Source: Lutibacter sp. (GTDB lineage: Bacteria; Bacteroidota; Bacteroidia; Flavobacteriales; Flavobacteriaceae). From it: a DNA stretch of 12,977 nucleotides. The notes beneath the pieces were generated by a model. It made no database searches, was not told the DNA's origin, and saw only the letters and a program-made list of their open reading frames with translations. Positions within the stretch are counted from its first letter, which is position 1. Every line of letters starts with the position of its first letter. Position numbers and translations under genes: made by a program. Positions 6,083-12,977 of this stretch are shown here, piece by piece. The stretch is taken from assembly GCA_030748365.1 (NCBI GenBank), contig JASMME010000015.1:1-12977 (forward strand), in the 5' to 3' direction.

Positions 6083-6523
6083 ATGATGAAAAGTCCATTT
6101 TTTTGTACCCTATTCCTTGTGTTGACTACCCTGTCTTGTGAGGTGGCCCCGGCCCCTATTGACTTTGGTAATGACCAATGTCATTACTGTAAGATGATGA
6201 TAGTCGACCAGGTACATGCGGCCCAATACGTTACAAACAAAGGAAAGCAATTCAAGTTTGACGCCATTGAGTGTATGGTCAACGAGCTGCGCGAAAAAGG
6301 AGAAGACAACCTGGCGATACTCCTGGTGGCCGATTATGGAAATCCTGGAAAAATGATTCCTGCCAGAGAAGCCAGTTACCTAATTAGTGAACAGATCAAA
6401 AGTCCGATGGGCGCCTATCTTTCGGCCCTGGAATCGACTGCTGCAGCCAAGGCTGTTCAACAAAAACATACCGGCACCATCCATAGCTGGTCATCCCTTT
6501 CAACAATCCTGAAGAACAACTGA
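6083..6523 (+). CDS. nosL: NosL, copper chaperone lipoprotein
   Basis: NosL is a periplasmic copper-binding lipoprotein that supplies copper to NosZ, working with the NosDFY complex. 146 residues from ATG 6083; the next codon is also ATG (6086), and either could be used. The frame extends upstream to a TTG at 6032, but that would put 17 unlikely residues before an ordinary lipoprotein signal (MMKSPFFCTLFLVLTTLSC, Cys 19). The mature domain begins with the family metal motif DQCHYCKMM (C33, C36, M38, M39) and continues with KGKQFKFDAIECM, a conserved NosL segment, and the region AREASYLISEQIKSPMGAYL. The length is usual for the family. The TGA overlaps the nosD ATG by one base (TGATG), so translation is probably coupled. 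Confidence 0.93.
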   Translation: MMKSPFFCTLFLVLTTLSCEVAPAPIDFGNDQCHYCKMMIVDQVHAAQYVTNKGKQFKFDAIECMVNELREKGEDNLAILLVADYGNPGKMIPAREASYLISEQIKSPMGAYLSALESTAAAKAVQQKHTGTIHSWSSLSTILKNN

Positions 6524-7758
6524 TGAAAAAGCTGTGTATCTTGATTGGGCTGCTCGCTTGTATACCGGCGGTTTTTGCCAAACAGATAGTGGTTTGCCAG
6601 ACTTGTGAGGTTAGCACGGTTAAAGAAGCCATTGCCATGGCTGAGGACGGAGATGAGGTGCGTGTCCAAAAAGGCTGGTACCGGGAGAACAGCATCGTGA
6701 TTGATAAATCCATCTCGTTAATCGGGGAAGAAGGCGCAGTGATCGATGGCGAGCAGGCTGCGGGTATCCTGATCTTTGAAACAGACCATTTTACCATCAA
6801 AGGGCTGAAGATAATCAATGTAGGGGTTAGCTACACGGTAGACCATGCGGCCATTAAAGTGGTGAGAGCCAAAGATTTTACCATAGAGGATTGTGTGTTG
6901 GAAAATGTTTTTTTCGGCATCCTTATTGAGAAATCAGCACGCGGACGTATTCGCCGTAACAACATTTCTGGCCAAGGAACGACGGAGGCTGGTTCTGGGA
7001 ACGGCGTACATATTTGGCACAGCACCGGAATGGAGGTCAGCGCCAATGAACTTTTCCATATGCGTGACGGCATTTATTTTGAATTTGTGGACGACAGTGA
7101 AGTTTTTCACAACCTGAGTTACCAAAACCTTCGCTACGGCTTGCATTTTATGTTCTCCAACCGGGATATCTATCACCACAACGAGTTTAGAAACAACGGT
7201 TCGGGCGTGGCTGTCATGTTTTCAAAGTACATCAGTATGTACGAAAACAAATTCATGAATAACTGGGGGGCAGCTTCCTATGGATTGCTACTCAAAGAAA
7301 TCTACGATGCCGAGATCTACCGCAATGTTTTTAGTAAAAACACGGTGGCTATCAAGGGAGAAGGTTGCACCCGGATCCAGTATACCCACAATACTTTTTT
7401 GCGAAACGGTTGGGCCATCAAGATAGCTGGAGCCTGTTATACGAACATTTTTGAAAAAAATGATTTTATGCACAATTACCTCGACATGTCGTATTACCGC
7501 AAGGTAAACGACAATCGTTTTAATAACAATTACTGGAGTGAATACAGCGGATACGACCTCGACAAGGATGGCCTGGGCGATGTGCCTTACCGACCGGTCA
7601 AACTATTCTCTTATTTGGTGAACAAAACCCCAGAATCCCTTGTTTTATTGAGAAGTCTGTTTGTGGACATCCTCAATTTCTCAGAAAAGGTATCTCCGGT
7701 TTTTACCCCGGATAACCTGATGGACAAGAACCCTTTAATGCAGCGTATCAATGATTGA
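6523..7758 (+). CDS. nosD: NosD, periplasmic parallel beta-helix protein for CuZ maturation
   Basis: 411 residues. A cleavable signal peptide ends near VFA-K (residue 20), and a Cys pair CQTC (25-28) follows at the mature N-terminus. Most of the protein is made of right-handed beta-helix (PbH1/CASH) rungs recognisable by repeated Asn-rich turns such as YRNVFSKNT and YTHNTFLRNG. The conserved C-terminal stretch NNYWSEYSGYDLDKDGLGD, then VPYRPVKLFSY, is diagnostic of NosD. In the known NosDFY complex, NosD sits on the periplasmic face of the ABC transporter and exchanges copper or sulfur-containing intermediates with NosL and NosZ. All expected regions are present, with no break. It overlaps nosL by 1 nt and nosF by 8 nt. 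The CxxC could be a copper or redox site; that is inference. Confidence 0.95.
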   Translation: MKKLCILIGLLACIPAVFAKQIVVCQTCEVSTVKEAIAMAEDGDEVRVQKGWYRENSIVIDKSISLIGEEGAVIDGEQAAGILIFETDHFTIKGLKIINVGVSYTVDHAAIKVVRAKDFTIEDCVLENVFFGILIEKSARGRIRRNNISGQGTTEAGSGNGVHIWHSTGMEVSANELFHMRDGIYFEFVDDSEVFHNLSYQNLRYGLHFMFSNRDIYHHNEFRNNGSGVAVMFSKYISMYENKFMNNWGAASYGLLLKEIYDAEIYRNVFSKNTVAIKGEGCTRIQYTHNTFLRNGWAIKIAGACYTNIFEKNDFMHNYLDMSYYRKVNDNRFNNNYWSEYSGYDLDKDGLGDVPYRPVKLFSYLVNKTPESLVLLRSLFVDILNFSEKVSPVFTPDNLMDKNPLMQRIND

Positions 7759-8458
7759 AATCAAGGATTTACACAAAAGTTTCGGCAAACTGACCGTCTT
7801 GGACGGCCTGGACCTCAGTATTAAGAAGGGCGGTATTTTTGCCGTACTCGGCCCCAATGGATCTGGCAAGACCACCCTGATCAAAACCTTGCTGGGGATG
7901 GTCATTCCCAACAGCGGTAGCATTGCATTACATGGGCAAGATATCTTGGGAAAACACCAGTACAGGAATCATTTGAACTACCTGCCTCAAATTGCCAATT
8001 TTCCGCCCAATCTTACGGTTTCTGAACTCATTAAGATGGTCAAAAACCTACGTCCGAAAGCGGCCAATGAAAAAGGCCTTATCAGTCTTTTTGGCTTGGA
8101 AGATTTTTTGTCCAAGAAACTCGGTAACCTCTCTGGAGGAACCAAGCAAAAGGTCAATATTGTCCTTACCTTTATGTTTGATAGTGAGCTGATCATTCTC
8201 GACGAGCCGACCACAGGTCTCGATCCGATATCCCTAATCCATCTGAAACAACTGATTCAGCAGGAAAAGGCCCAGGGCAAAACCATCCTAATCACCACCC
8301 ATATTATGAGTTTTGTGGATGAAATAGCCGATGAAATTGTTTTTCTGCTCGATGGAAAAATCTATTTTAAAGGAAGTATCGAGGTGCTAAAGAAAGAAAC
8401 CGGACACAAAGACCTCGAAGCTGCCATTGCCCAACTAATATCAAAACAATATGCTTAA
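7751..8458 (+). CDS. nosF: NosF, ABC transporter ATPase
   Basis: 235 residues of a standard ABC ATP-binding subunit: Walker A GPNGSGKT (34-41), Q-loop around YLPQ (77-80), signature LSGGT (127-131), Walker B LIILDEP (147-153), D-loop GLD (156-158) and switch His H184. It powers the NosY permease, and together with NosD this complex is required for assembly of the CuZ site of NosZ. It acts on the cytoplasmic side of the inner membrane. The start ATG lies inside the end of nosD (8-nt overlap) and its TAA lies inside the start of nosY (another 8-nt overlap), pointing to coupled translation and fixed stoichiometry. Taken alone the sequence could be any short ABC ATPase; its place between nosD and nosY fixes the assignment. 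Confidence 0.95.
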   Translation: MIEIKDLHKSFGKLTVLDGLDLSIKKGGIFAVLGPNGSGKTTLIKTLLGMVIPNSGSIALHGQDILGKHQYRNHLNYLPQIANFPPNLTVSELIKMVKNLRPKAANEKGLISLFGLEDFLSKKLGNLSGGTKQKVNIVLTFMFDSELIILDEPTTGLDPISLIHLKQLIQQEKAQGKTILITTHIMSFVDEIADEIVFLLDGKIYFKGSIEVLKKETGHKDLEAAIAQLISKQYA

Positions 8459-9233
8459 GATACTAAAATACAGTTTTTACGACCTGATGCGAAGCCGTTG
8501 GAGTTATGTATACTTTGGTTTTTACCTCTTACTCGGTTTTGTTTTGTTGTTCCTAAACAACGATGTCTCCAAAGCCGTAATCACCCTGATGAATATCATC
8601 ATCGTATTGACGCCGCTTATCGGAACCATTTTCGGTGTGATGTACTATTACAACTCCAAAGAGTTTACCGAGCTATTATTGGCACAGCCCATCCAGCGAA
8701 GTCATATCATTAGGGGGCAATATGTAGGGGTTTCCTTATCCCTGACCCTAAGCCTGGTTTTGGGGCTTGGGATTCCCTTTGTCCTATACGGCCTTTTTAT
8801 GTCTGCAGCCATTTTTGATTTTGGCTTGTTGCTGGTTGTGGGGGCTTTTCTGAATTTTATTTTTGTGGCCTTGTCCTACAATATTGCCCTTTCCACCGAG
8901 AATAAGATCAAGGGCTTTGGCTATGCCATTTTAATGTGGCTTATGTTGGCCGTTATCTACGACGGTCTTTTTATGATCTCCCTGTTACTTTTTAACGAAT
9001 ACCCCTTGGATACGTTTTCCCTGGCAGCGACGATGTTTAATCCCATAGACTTGTCGCGGATTCTGATCTTGTTACAACTCGATATTTCCGCTTTGTTGGG
9101 TTATACGGGGGCGGTTTTTAAGAAGTTTTTTGGGACCAGTTTCGGAATGCTTTCCTCTTTGTTGGTACTGGTACTATGGGTGTGGTTGCCACTGCTCCGT
9201 ATGAACTGGAAACTGAAGAAGAAAGATTTCTAA
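8451..9233 (+). CDS. nosY: NosY, ABC transporter permease
   Basis: 260 residues with six predicted membrane helices (about 18-36, 43-65, 91-115, 123-145, 155-180, 231-251), the usual ABC-2 type fold and length of NosY. The cytoplasmic segment FTELLLAQPIQRSHIIRGQ (72-90) after helix 2 is the expected coupling region that contacts NosF. It forms the membrane part of the NosDFY complex, which moves a copper- or sulfur-related species for CuZ assembly. It ends the nos locus; the TAA is only 9 nt from the stop of the convergent threonine dehydrogenase gene, and no terminator hairpin fits between them. Confidence 0.93.
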   Translation: MLKILKYSFYDLMRSRWSYVYFGFYLLLGFVLLFLNNDVSKAVITLMNIIIVLTPLIGTIFGVMYYYNSKEFTELLLAQPIQRSHIIRGQYVGVSLSLTLSLVLGLGIPFVLYGLFMSAAIFDFGLLLVVGAFLNFIFVALSYNIALSTENKIKGFGYAILMWLMLAVIYDGLFMISLLLFNEYPLDTFSLAATMFNPIDLSRILILLQLDISALLGYTGAVFKKFFGTSFGMLSSLLVLVLWVWLPLLRMNWKLKKKDF

Positions 9234-9242
9234 CAACCCAGT

Positions 9243-10199
9243 TTACACTTCGTCATACCGCTTATACAGGCTTTGTAGCATGTGTTCTGACATTTTCTTT
9301 AGGTCAAAACGGTGCGCCCAACCCCAGTCTTCCCGGGCTTTTGAGTCGTCGATACTTCTCGGCCAGCCATCCGCAATGGTCTGCCTAAAATCTTCCCGGT
9401 ATTTGATGGTAAACTCTGGAACGATTCGTTTGATCTCTGCGGCAATTTCTTCTGGAGTAAAACTCATTGCAGCTATATTGTAAGAAGACCGTACTTTGAT
9501 GTTTTCCGGGGCGCTCTCCATGATACGGATGGTGGCCTCAATGGCATCGTCCATATACATCATGGGCAAGCGGGTATCTTTTCGTAAAAAGGAGTGGTAT
9601 TTTCCAATCAGCAGGGCGTTGTGGTAGATTTCTACGGCATAGTCGGTGGTCCCGCCGCCCGGAAGGGTCTTCCAGCTGATGATTCCCGGATACCGAATAC
9701 TCCGGACATCTACCCCGTATTTACGAAAGTAATACGCACACCATCTTTCTCCGGTTTGTTTGCTGATGCCATAGACGGTTTCCGGCTCCATAACCGTTTC
9801 TTGTGGGGTGTTCTCCTTGGGGGTACTGGGCCCAAAAACGGCGATAGAACTGGGCCAGAAAACCTTTTTTATCAAGCCCTCTTTTGCCAGGTCGAGTATA
9901 TTGAACAAAGTGCCCATATTTAGCTGCCAGGCTTTTTCGGGGTATTTTTCTCCGGTGGCCGACAGCATGGCTGCCATCAGGTAGACCTCTTGGATTCCGT
10001 AGGTTTCAATGACCTGTCTGACGGCCTCCCGGTCCAGGGCATCCAACCGTTCAAAAGGCCCCGATTCCATCAATTCCTTGGTTCCTTCCCGGATATCAGC
10101 AGCAATCACCGCCTTGTTTCCGTGCAGTTCACGTAATCTCAGGGTCAGTTCTGAACCGATCTGACCACAGGCACCAATGAGTAAAATGCGCTTGTTCAT
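9243..10199 (-). CDS. tdh: NAD-dependent L-threonine 3-dehydrogenase, SDR (epimerase-like) type
   Basis: 318 residues starting at ATG (10199). It is an extended short-chain dehydrogenase: the nucleotide-binding GACGQIG (9-15) and the catalytic Ser at 117/118 (WPSSIAVFG) with Y143 and K147 (YGISK). Segments distinctive of the SDR-type threonine dehydrogenase are PGIISWKTLPGGGTTDYA (171-188), DTRLPMMYMDDA and the C-terminal DGWPRSIDDSKAREDWGW. It oxidises L-threonine to 2-amino-3-ketobutyrate, which is normally cleaved to glycine and acetyl-CoA by a ligase (Kbl); that partner is not in this window. The enzyme is cytoplasmic. An alternative is another NAD-dependent epimerase, but the threonine-specific motifs make that unlikely. 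It has no evident link to the nos genes. Confidence 0.85.
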   Translation of the reverse strand: MNKRILLIGACGQIGSELTLRLRELHGNKAVIAADIREGTKELMESGPFERLDALDREAVRQVIETYGIQEVYLMAAMLSATGEKYPEKAWQLNMGTLFNILDLAKEGLIKKVFWPSSIAVFGPSTPKENTPQETVMEPETVYGISKQTGERWCAYYFRKYGVDVRSIRYPGIISWKTLPGGGTTDYAVEIYHNALLIGKYHSFLRKDTRLPMMYMDDAIEATIRIMESAPENIKVRSSYNIAAMSFTPEEIAAEIKRIVPEFTIKYREDFRQTIADGWPRSIDDSKAREDWGWAHRFDLKKMSEHMLQSLYKRYDEV

Positions 10200-10228
10200 T
10201 ATGGTTTGCTTGTTAATTTTAGGTAATA

Positions 10229-10236
10229 CAAAGATA
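10229..10236 (-). promoter_or_regulatory. Candidate -7 element of the threonine dehydrogenase gene (TATCTTTG)
   Basis: Read on the minus strand, the octamer matches TAnnTTTG and lies 29 nt before the ATG, implying a leader of about 24 nt. No -33 TTG stands at the usual distance. It shares a 144-nt divergent region with the lipoprotein gene to the right. Confidence 0.35.
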
Positions 10237-10317
10237 GGTAAATTTCAAATTTCCCTTGGGCTAAGTTAACTTTTTCATCAAAAGGCGGTTTTGTTATTAT
10301 AAGCGTATATTTATGCC

Positions 10318-10325
10318 TATTTTTG
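10318..10325 (+). promoter_or_regulatory. Candidate -7 element of the small lipoprotein gene (TATTTTTG)
   Basis: The same octamer as at the nos promoter, matching TAnnTTTG. It ends 18 nt before the chosen ATG (10344), predicting a leader of about 13 nt. A TTTTG (10289-10293) lies 24 nt upstream, a little far for a -33 element. This site also argues that the in-frame TTG at 10323 is not the start codon, because it lies within the promoter. Confidence 0.38.
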
Positions 10326-10343
10326 ACACAAATAGAAATCAAT

Positions 10344-10904
10344 ATGAAGTACTTGTTCGGTTTTTTACTCCTTGTTCTGTGCGGGGCGGTCTCTTGTCAA
10401 CCAAAGGCAGGGCCTTCAAGTACTGATCCCGCAATTACTACCTTGCCTGGCAAGTCCCAGGAAGCGCTCCCTGCGCCTGTAGTGCTGGTACCAACGGCCC
10501 AAAAGGCCCTGGATCAATGGCCCGAATACAGCAATCTTGCCGAATTTTTAGCGAGGTATCGTCATATGTCAATAAGTGAGGTCTTAGCCAATGCCCAAGA
10601 GCTGGCCACCCTGACCAGGGCACTGACAGATTCTATCCGTATCACCAGCCTTAAAGAACCGGCGGTCATTGCCCGTTTACACGTATTGGATAACCAAGCA
10701 CTGCGCTTGGCGGACATGGCCGATATTCCTTCTATCAAGGATATTGAGGTAGGGGAAGAACATGCAAAGGTACAGCAGCTGTTTGCGGCCATCAATGCCA
10801 AGATCAACACCCTTTATACAGCTGAGCGTTTACGCAAAGCACTGGAGGCATCAGCGTCAGACCGTCCGGTAGAAGCACCGGTGTTACGTGTTGCTAAACA
10901 GTAA
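10344..10904 (+). CDS. Lipoprotein of unknown function, helical
   Basis: 186 residues from ATG 10344. The frame opens at TTG 10323, but the ATG gives a proper lipoprotein signal (MKYLFGFLLLVLCGAVSC, Cys 18). A Pro/Ser/Thr-rich linker follows (20-55). The rest (about 56-175) is predicted to be mostly alpha-helical, rich in Ala, Leu, Glu and Arg, with no Cys after the lipid anchor. I recognise no family. The alternation of small and charged residues (for example ISEVLANAQELATLTRAL) suggests helical hairpins able to pack with a partner. It is likely periplasmic and membrane-anchored. It stands alone between a divergent promoter region and convergent recX, so context gives no clue to its role. 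Confidence 0.75.
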   Translation: MKYLFGFLLLVLCGAVSCQPKAGPSSTDPAITTLPGKSQEALPAPVVLVPTAQKALDQWPEYSNLAEFLARYRHMSISEVLANAQELATLTRALTDSIRITSLKEPAVIARLHVLDNQALRLADMADIPSIKDIEVGEEHAKVQQLFAAINAKINTLYTAERLRKALEASASDRPVEAPVLRVAKQ

Positions 10905-10941
10905 AGTCCTATAACGTTACGTAGATGCCCTAAAATAGCCC

Positions 10942-11430
10942 CTATACAAAGCCCTCCACCTCCTTGTATACCAGGGTGGATTCATAGCCTTTTGACAGCA
11001 GAAAACGGGAGAGTTTATTTCGTTTCTTATAGACATCAGTTTCCCGAATCAATGGCCATTTTTTGTCTGCCAGGGTCTTTAGCGTATCCAGGTAGGTGTT
11101 TTCGTCAATCTCCTTTAAGGCAGTTTGGATATTATAGCTAGAAATTTGCCGACGCTTAAGGCCTTGAACAATCTTAATCCTACCCCATTTCTTCTGGGAG
11201 AACTTCCCCCGTACATAGCTTTTCGCAAACCGTTCCTCATTTAAAAAATCCTGTTGCAGCAGGTGGCTTATGATCTGCTCTTTCGCCGCCGGAATTAGCT
11301 GCATGGCCGCCAGCTTTTTCTCCACCTCCTGGTGGCTGCGCTCTTGGAAGGCACAATAGCCCTCCAGTGTCCGCATGGCCTCTTCCACCGTATATGTTCG
11401 TCGTTTTCTCAAAGCACCTGTCTTTGTCAC
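10942..11430 (-). CDS. recX: RecX, regulator of RecA
   Basis: 162 residues. RecX binds RecA filaments and limits recombinase activity. The family pattern is clear: the N-terminal YTVEEAMRTLEGYCAFQERS with HQEVEKKL after it, the central DFLNEERFAKSYVRGKFSQ, the segment KKWGRIKIVQGLKRR, and the C-terminal KLSRFLLSKGYESTLVY. It is built of tandem three-helix units, as expected. The start is a GTG at 11430, with an in-frame stop two codons upstream, so the N-terminus begins there or at a later codon. recA is not nearby. The gene begins 10 nt beyond the T-run of the terminator closing the upstream efflux gene, so it must be transcribed from within or just after that terminator, or by read-through. 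It converges on the small lipoprotein gene with a 37-nt gap. Confidence 0.9.
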   Translation of the reverse strand: MTKTGALRKRRTYTVEEAMRTLEGYCAFQERSHQEVEKKLAAMQLIPAAKEQIISHLLQQDFLNEERFAKSYVRGKFSQKKWGRIKIVQGLKRRQISSYNIQTALKEIDENTYLDTLKTLADKKWPLIRETDVYKKRNKLSRFLLSKGYESTLVYKEVEGFV

Positions 11431-11440
11431 AAATTAACAT

Positions 11441-11470
11441 AAAAAAAGCGACACCGAAGGGCCGCTTTTA
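11441..11470 (-). terminator. Rho-independent terminator after the RND efflux gene
   Basis: On the minus strand the arms AAAAGCG and CGCTTTT enclose GGCCCTTCGGTGT. CC and GG form an inner stem around a TTC loop, and the outer arm runs into seven T. It lies 10 nt past the permease stop codon and just before recX. The A-run on the other strand makes it weakly bidirectional. Confidence 0.7.
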
Positions 11471-11479
11471 TAGACTTAC

Positions 11480-12958
11480 TTAGTTGCTTTTCAAACGCAG
11501 TTTTATATGATTTGTCAGCGAATACATGACCGGAACAATGATTAGGGTCAGGAAGGTGGCAAAGGTCAGTCCAAAGATAATGGTCCAGGACATGGGCCCC
11601 CAAAAGGCCACGTTCTCACCCCCGATATAGAATTGTGGATCGAATTCTGTAAACAAGGTCATAAAATTTAAATTGATACCGATGGCCAGTGGCAGCAGTC
11701 CCAAAATGGTGGTAATGGCGGTCAGCAATACCGGTCTCAGGCGTGTTTTTCCCCCTTCCACGATGCTTTCAAAGATCAGTTCTTTGCTCAGCGCATTTCG
11801 GCCCAGGCCTTTTTCAATGCGTTTTCGCGCCATGACCAACTTGGTATAATCGATGAGTACGATTGCATTGTTGACCACGATACCCGCCAGGGAAATGATT
11901 CCAATCATGGTCATCATGACCACAAATTCCATTCTAAAAATAATCAAACCCAACAATACCCCAATCAGACTTAACAGCACAGACAAGGAGATGATGATCG
12001 GCGTGGTGGTGGAGTTAAACTGTCCTACCAGGATCAAAAAGATCAGGAATACAGCGATCATAAGGGCCTTGCTTAAAAAGGCCATTTCCGCTGCCTGCGA
12101 TTCTTGTTCCCCGGTAAAAGAAAGAGACATACCCTTGGGTAAGGTAAATTTTTCCAGTGCCTTTTTAATCTCATCATTTACCAAAGAAGGGTTGTAATTT
12201 TCCAGCACGTTTGAACTGACCGTAATAACCCGGTTCATATCCTTGCGATTAACCGTGTTAAAGGTGGTCGATTTTTCCGCGCTGGCCACCGCAGCAATGG
12301 GTACCTGTACAATGCGCCCGTTATTTTGATTTCTAAAGGTAATTTTTTGATTGATCAGCGCGTCTTTATCATAGCGGTACCTGTCCATCAGTCGTAGGTT
12401 GATGGGGTAATCGTCTTCGCCATCCTTAAAGGTGGAAATTTCTTTGCCAAACAGGGAAGTCCTCAGGGCATCCGCGATTTGTCCGGTTGAAATGCCCAGA
12501 CTACGGGTTTTTCCCCGGTCAATATAAATAGGGAGTTCCGGTTTGCCCTGTTCCACGTCCAGTTTCAGTTCCTCTATTCCGGGAATGCTCTTCGCATTGA
12601 GGAATACCCGCATTTGCTCTGCAGTTTTCAGAAGTGTAGCATAGTCATCTCCGGCCACTTCAATATTGATTGGGGCTCCTGTTGGCGGGCCATCCGAGGG
12701 CCTGTCTACCGTTATGTTCACTCCGGGAATGTCTTGTAGCAGTTCCCTGATTTCTATCAGTACCGTTTCCGTATCGAGGCCCTGCCGGTCCATGAATTTG
12801 ACAAAATCGACAGTGATACGTGCCTTGTTTGGGGTGTTTCCACCCTGTTGCCCCCGCGTAGGGTCACTGGTGCCTTCTCCTACTTGGCCAATGATCGAAG
12901 TCACCAGTACATTGCGGCCGTTTACGGTGTATTTTTTTAAGTGATCTTCGATCCGTTT
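11480..12958 (-). CDS. RND (AcrB/HAE1-type) multidrug efflux permease, C-terminal half; frame interrupted near the window edge
   Basis: An inner-membrane proton-driven pump subunit that normally exceeds 1000 residues; the last 493 codons are visible. The frame is open from 12958; the only likely start codon in the first 20 codons is GTG at 12904, which lies inside recognisable family sequence. Counted from that GTG: periplasmic porter and docking subdomains (1-270), then about six membrane helices (275-470) with the hallmark GIISLAGIVVNNAIVLID (335-352) and GGKTRLRPVLLTAITTI (384-400). These match the second repeat of RND permeases of the hydrophobe/amphiphile efflux group. The expected first half and the membrane-fusion partner would lie to the right. 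Directly upstream of the open frame is an in-frame TAA (12959-12961), preceded in the same frame by Leu-Ser-Glu-Thr-Leu, which looks like a continuation of the protein. The gene may therefore be a pseudogene, or the stop may be a sequence error. Confidence 0.82.
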   Translation of the reverse strand, partial: KRIEDHLKKYTVNGRNVLVTSIIGQVGEGTSDPTRGQQGGNTPNKARITVDFVKFMDRQGLDTETVLIEIRELLQDIPGVNITVDRPSDGPPTGAPINIEVAGDDYATLLKTAEQMRVFLNAKSIPGIEELKLDVEQGKPELPIYIDRGKTRSLGISTGQIADALRTSLFGKEISTFKDGEDDYPINLRLMDRYRYDKDALINQKITFRNQNNGRIVQVPIAAVASAEKSTTFNTVNRKDMNRVITVSSNVLENYNPSLVNDEIKKALEKFTLPKGMSLSFTGEQESQAAEMAFLSKALMIAVFLIFLILVGQFNSTTTPIIISLSVLLSLIGVLLGLIIFRMEFVVMMTMIGIISLAGIVVNNAIVLIDYTKLVMARKRIEKGLGRNALSKELIFESIVEGGKTRLRPVLLTAITTILGLLPLAIGINLNFMTLFTEFDPQFYIGGENVAFWGPMSWTIIFGLTFATFLTLIIVPVMYSLTNHIKLRLKSN

Positions 12959-12977
12959 TTAAAGGGTCTCAGACAGC

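Noticed and set aside
10905..10941. TAACGTTA palindrome between the small lipoprotein gene and recX, considered as an operator or terminator
   Set aside because: It is an isolated 8-bp palindrome in a convergent gap with no T run and no promoter nearby.
11237..11440. ATG-started minus-strand frame overlapping the recX start
   Set aside because: It is frame-shifted relative to the clear RecX homology and becomes Gly/Ala low-complexity; recX starts at GTG 11430.

Overview
The window looks like a chromosomal segment of a member of the Bacteroidota, most likely a marine-type member of the Flavobacteriia. The signs are TAnnTTTG promoter -7 elements upstream of several genes, A-rich leaders without strong Shine-Dalgarno sequences, many lipoprotein signal peptides ending in a serine and the lipidated cysteine, and a nos gene order characteristic of this phylum. 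Base composition and codon use look even throughout. I see no insertion sequence, integrase, tRNA, rRNA or CRISPR array.

Left flank (1-2088): the C-terminal half of an MMPL/RND-superfamily exporter enters from the left edge on the plus strand. It is followed by a convergent cytoplasmic thioredoxin-fold protein on the minus strand.

Core (2089-9233): a complete nitrous oxide reduction (nos) locus of the Sec-exported 'clade II' type. The order is fasciclin-domain lipoprotein, lipoprotein cytochrome c, nosZ, hairpin terminator, His-rich four-helix membrane protein, nosL, nosD, nosF, nosY. A 161-bp divergent intergenic region upstream carries an FNR/CRP-type palindrome (TGAT-N4-ATCA). It sits about 42 bp upstream of the start point predicted from a TATTTTTG -7 element, which is the geometry of class II anaerobic activation. 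The likely division of work is as follows. NosZ reduces N2O to N2 on the periplasmic side of an envelope membrane, the monohaem cytochrome feeds electrons to its CuA site, NosL delivers copper, and NosD with the NosF/NosY ABC transporter matures the CuZ cluster. The fasciclin protein and the His-rich membrane protein have no settled function. No nosR, nosX, nosG or nosH is present. nosL, nosD, nosF and nosY overlap by 1, 8 and 8 nt and form a translationally coupled block with its own candidate promoter.

Right flank (9243-12977): an SDR-type L-threonine 3-dehydrogenase (minus) converges on nosY with only 9 nt between the stop codons. A small lipoprotein of unknown function (plus) diverges from it. 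recX (minus) and an RND multidrug efflux permease (minus, running off the right edge) follow. The permease frame holds an in-frame TAA close to the edge, so it may be truncated or decayed.

The nos pathway itself is well described. The least understood parts here are the fasciclin lipoprotein and the His-rich membrane protein that bracket the cytochrome c/NosZ pair, and the regulatory architecture: the FNR-like box plus a second palindrome, the internal terminator, and the G-free heptamer repeat in the nosZ leader. No wholly new system could be supported.
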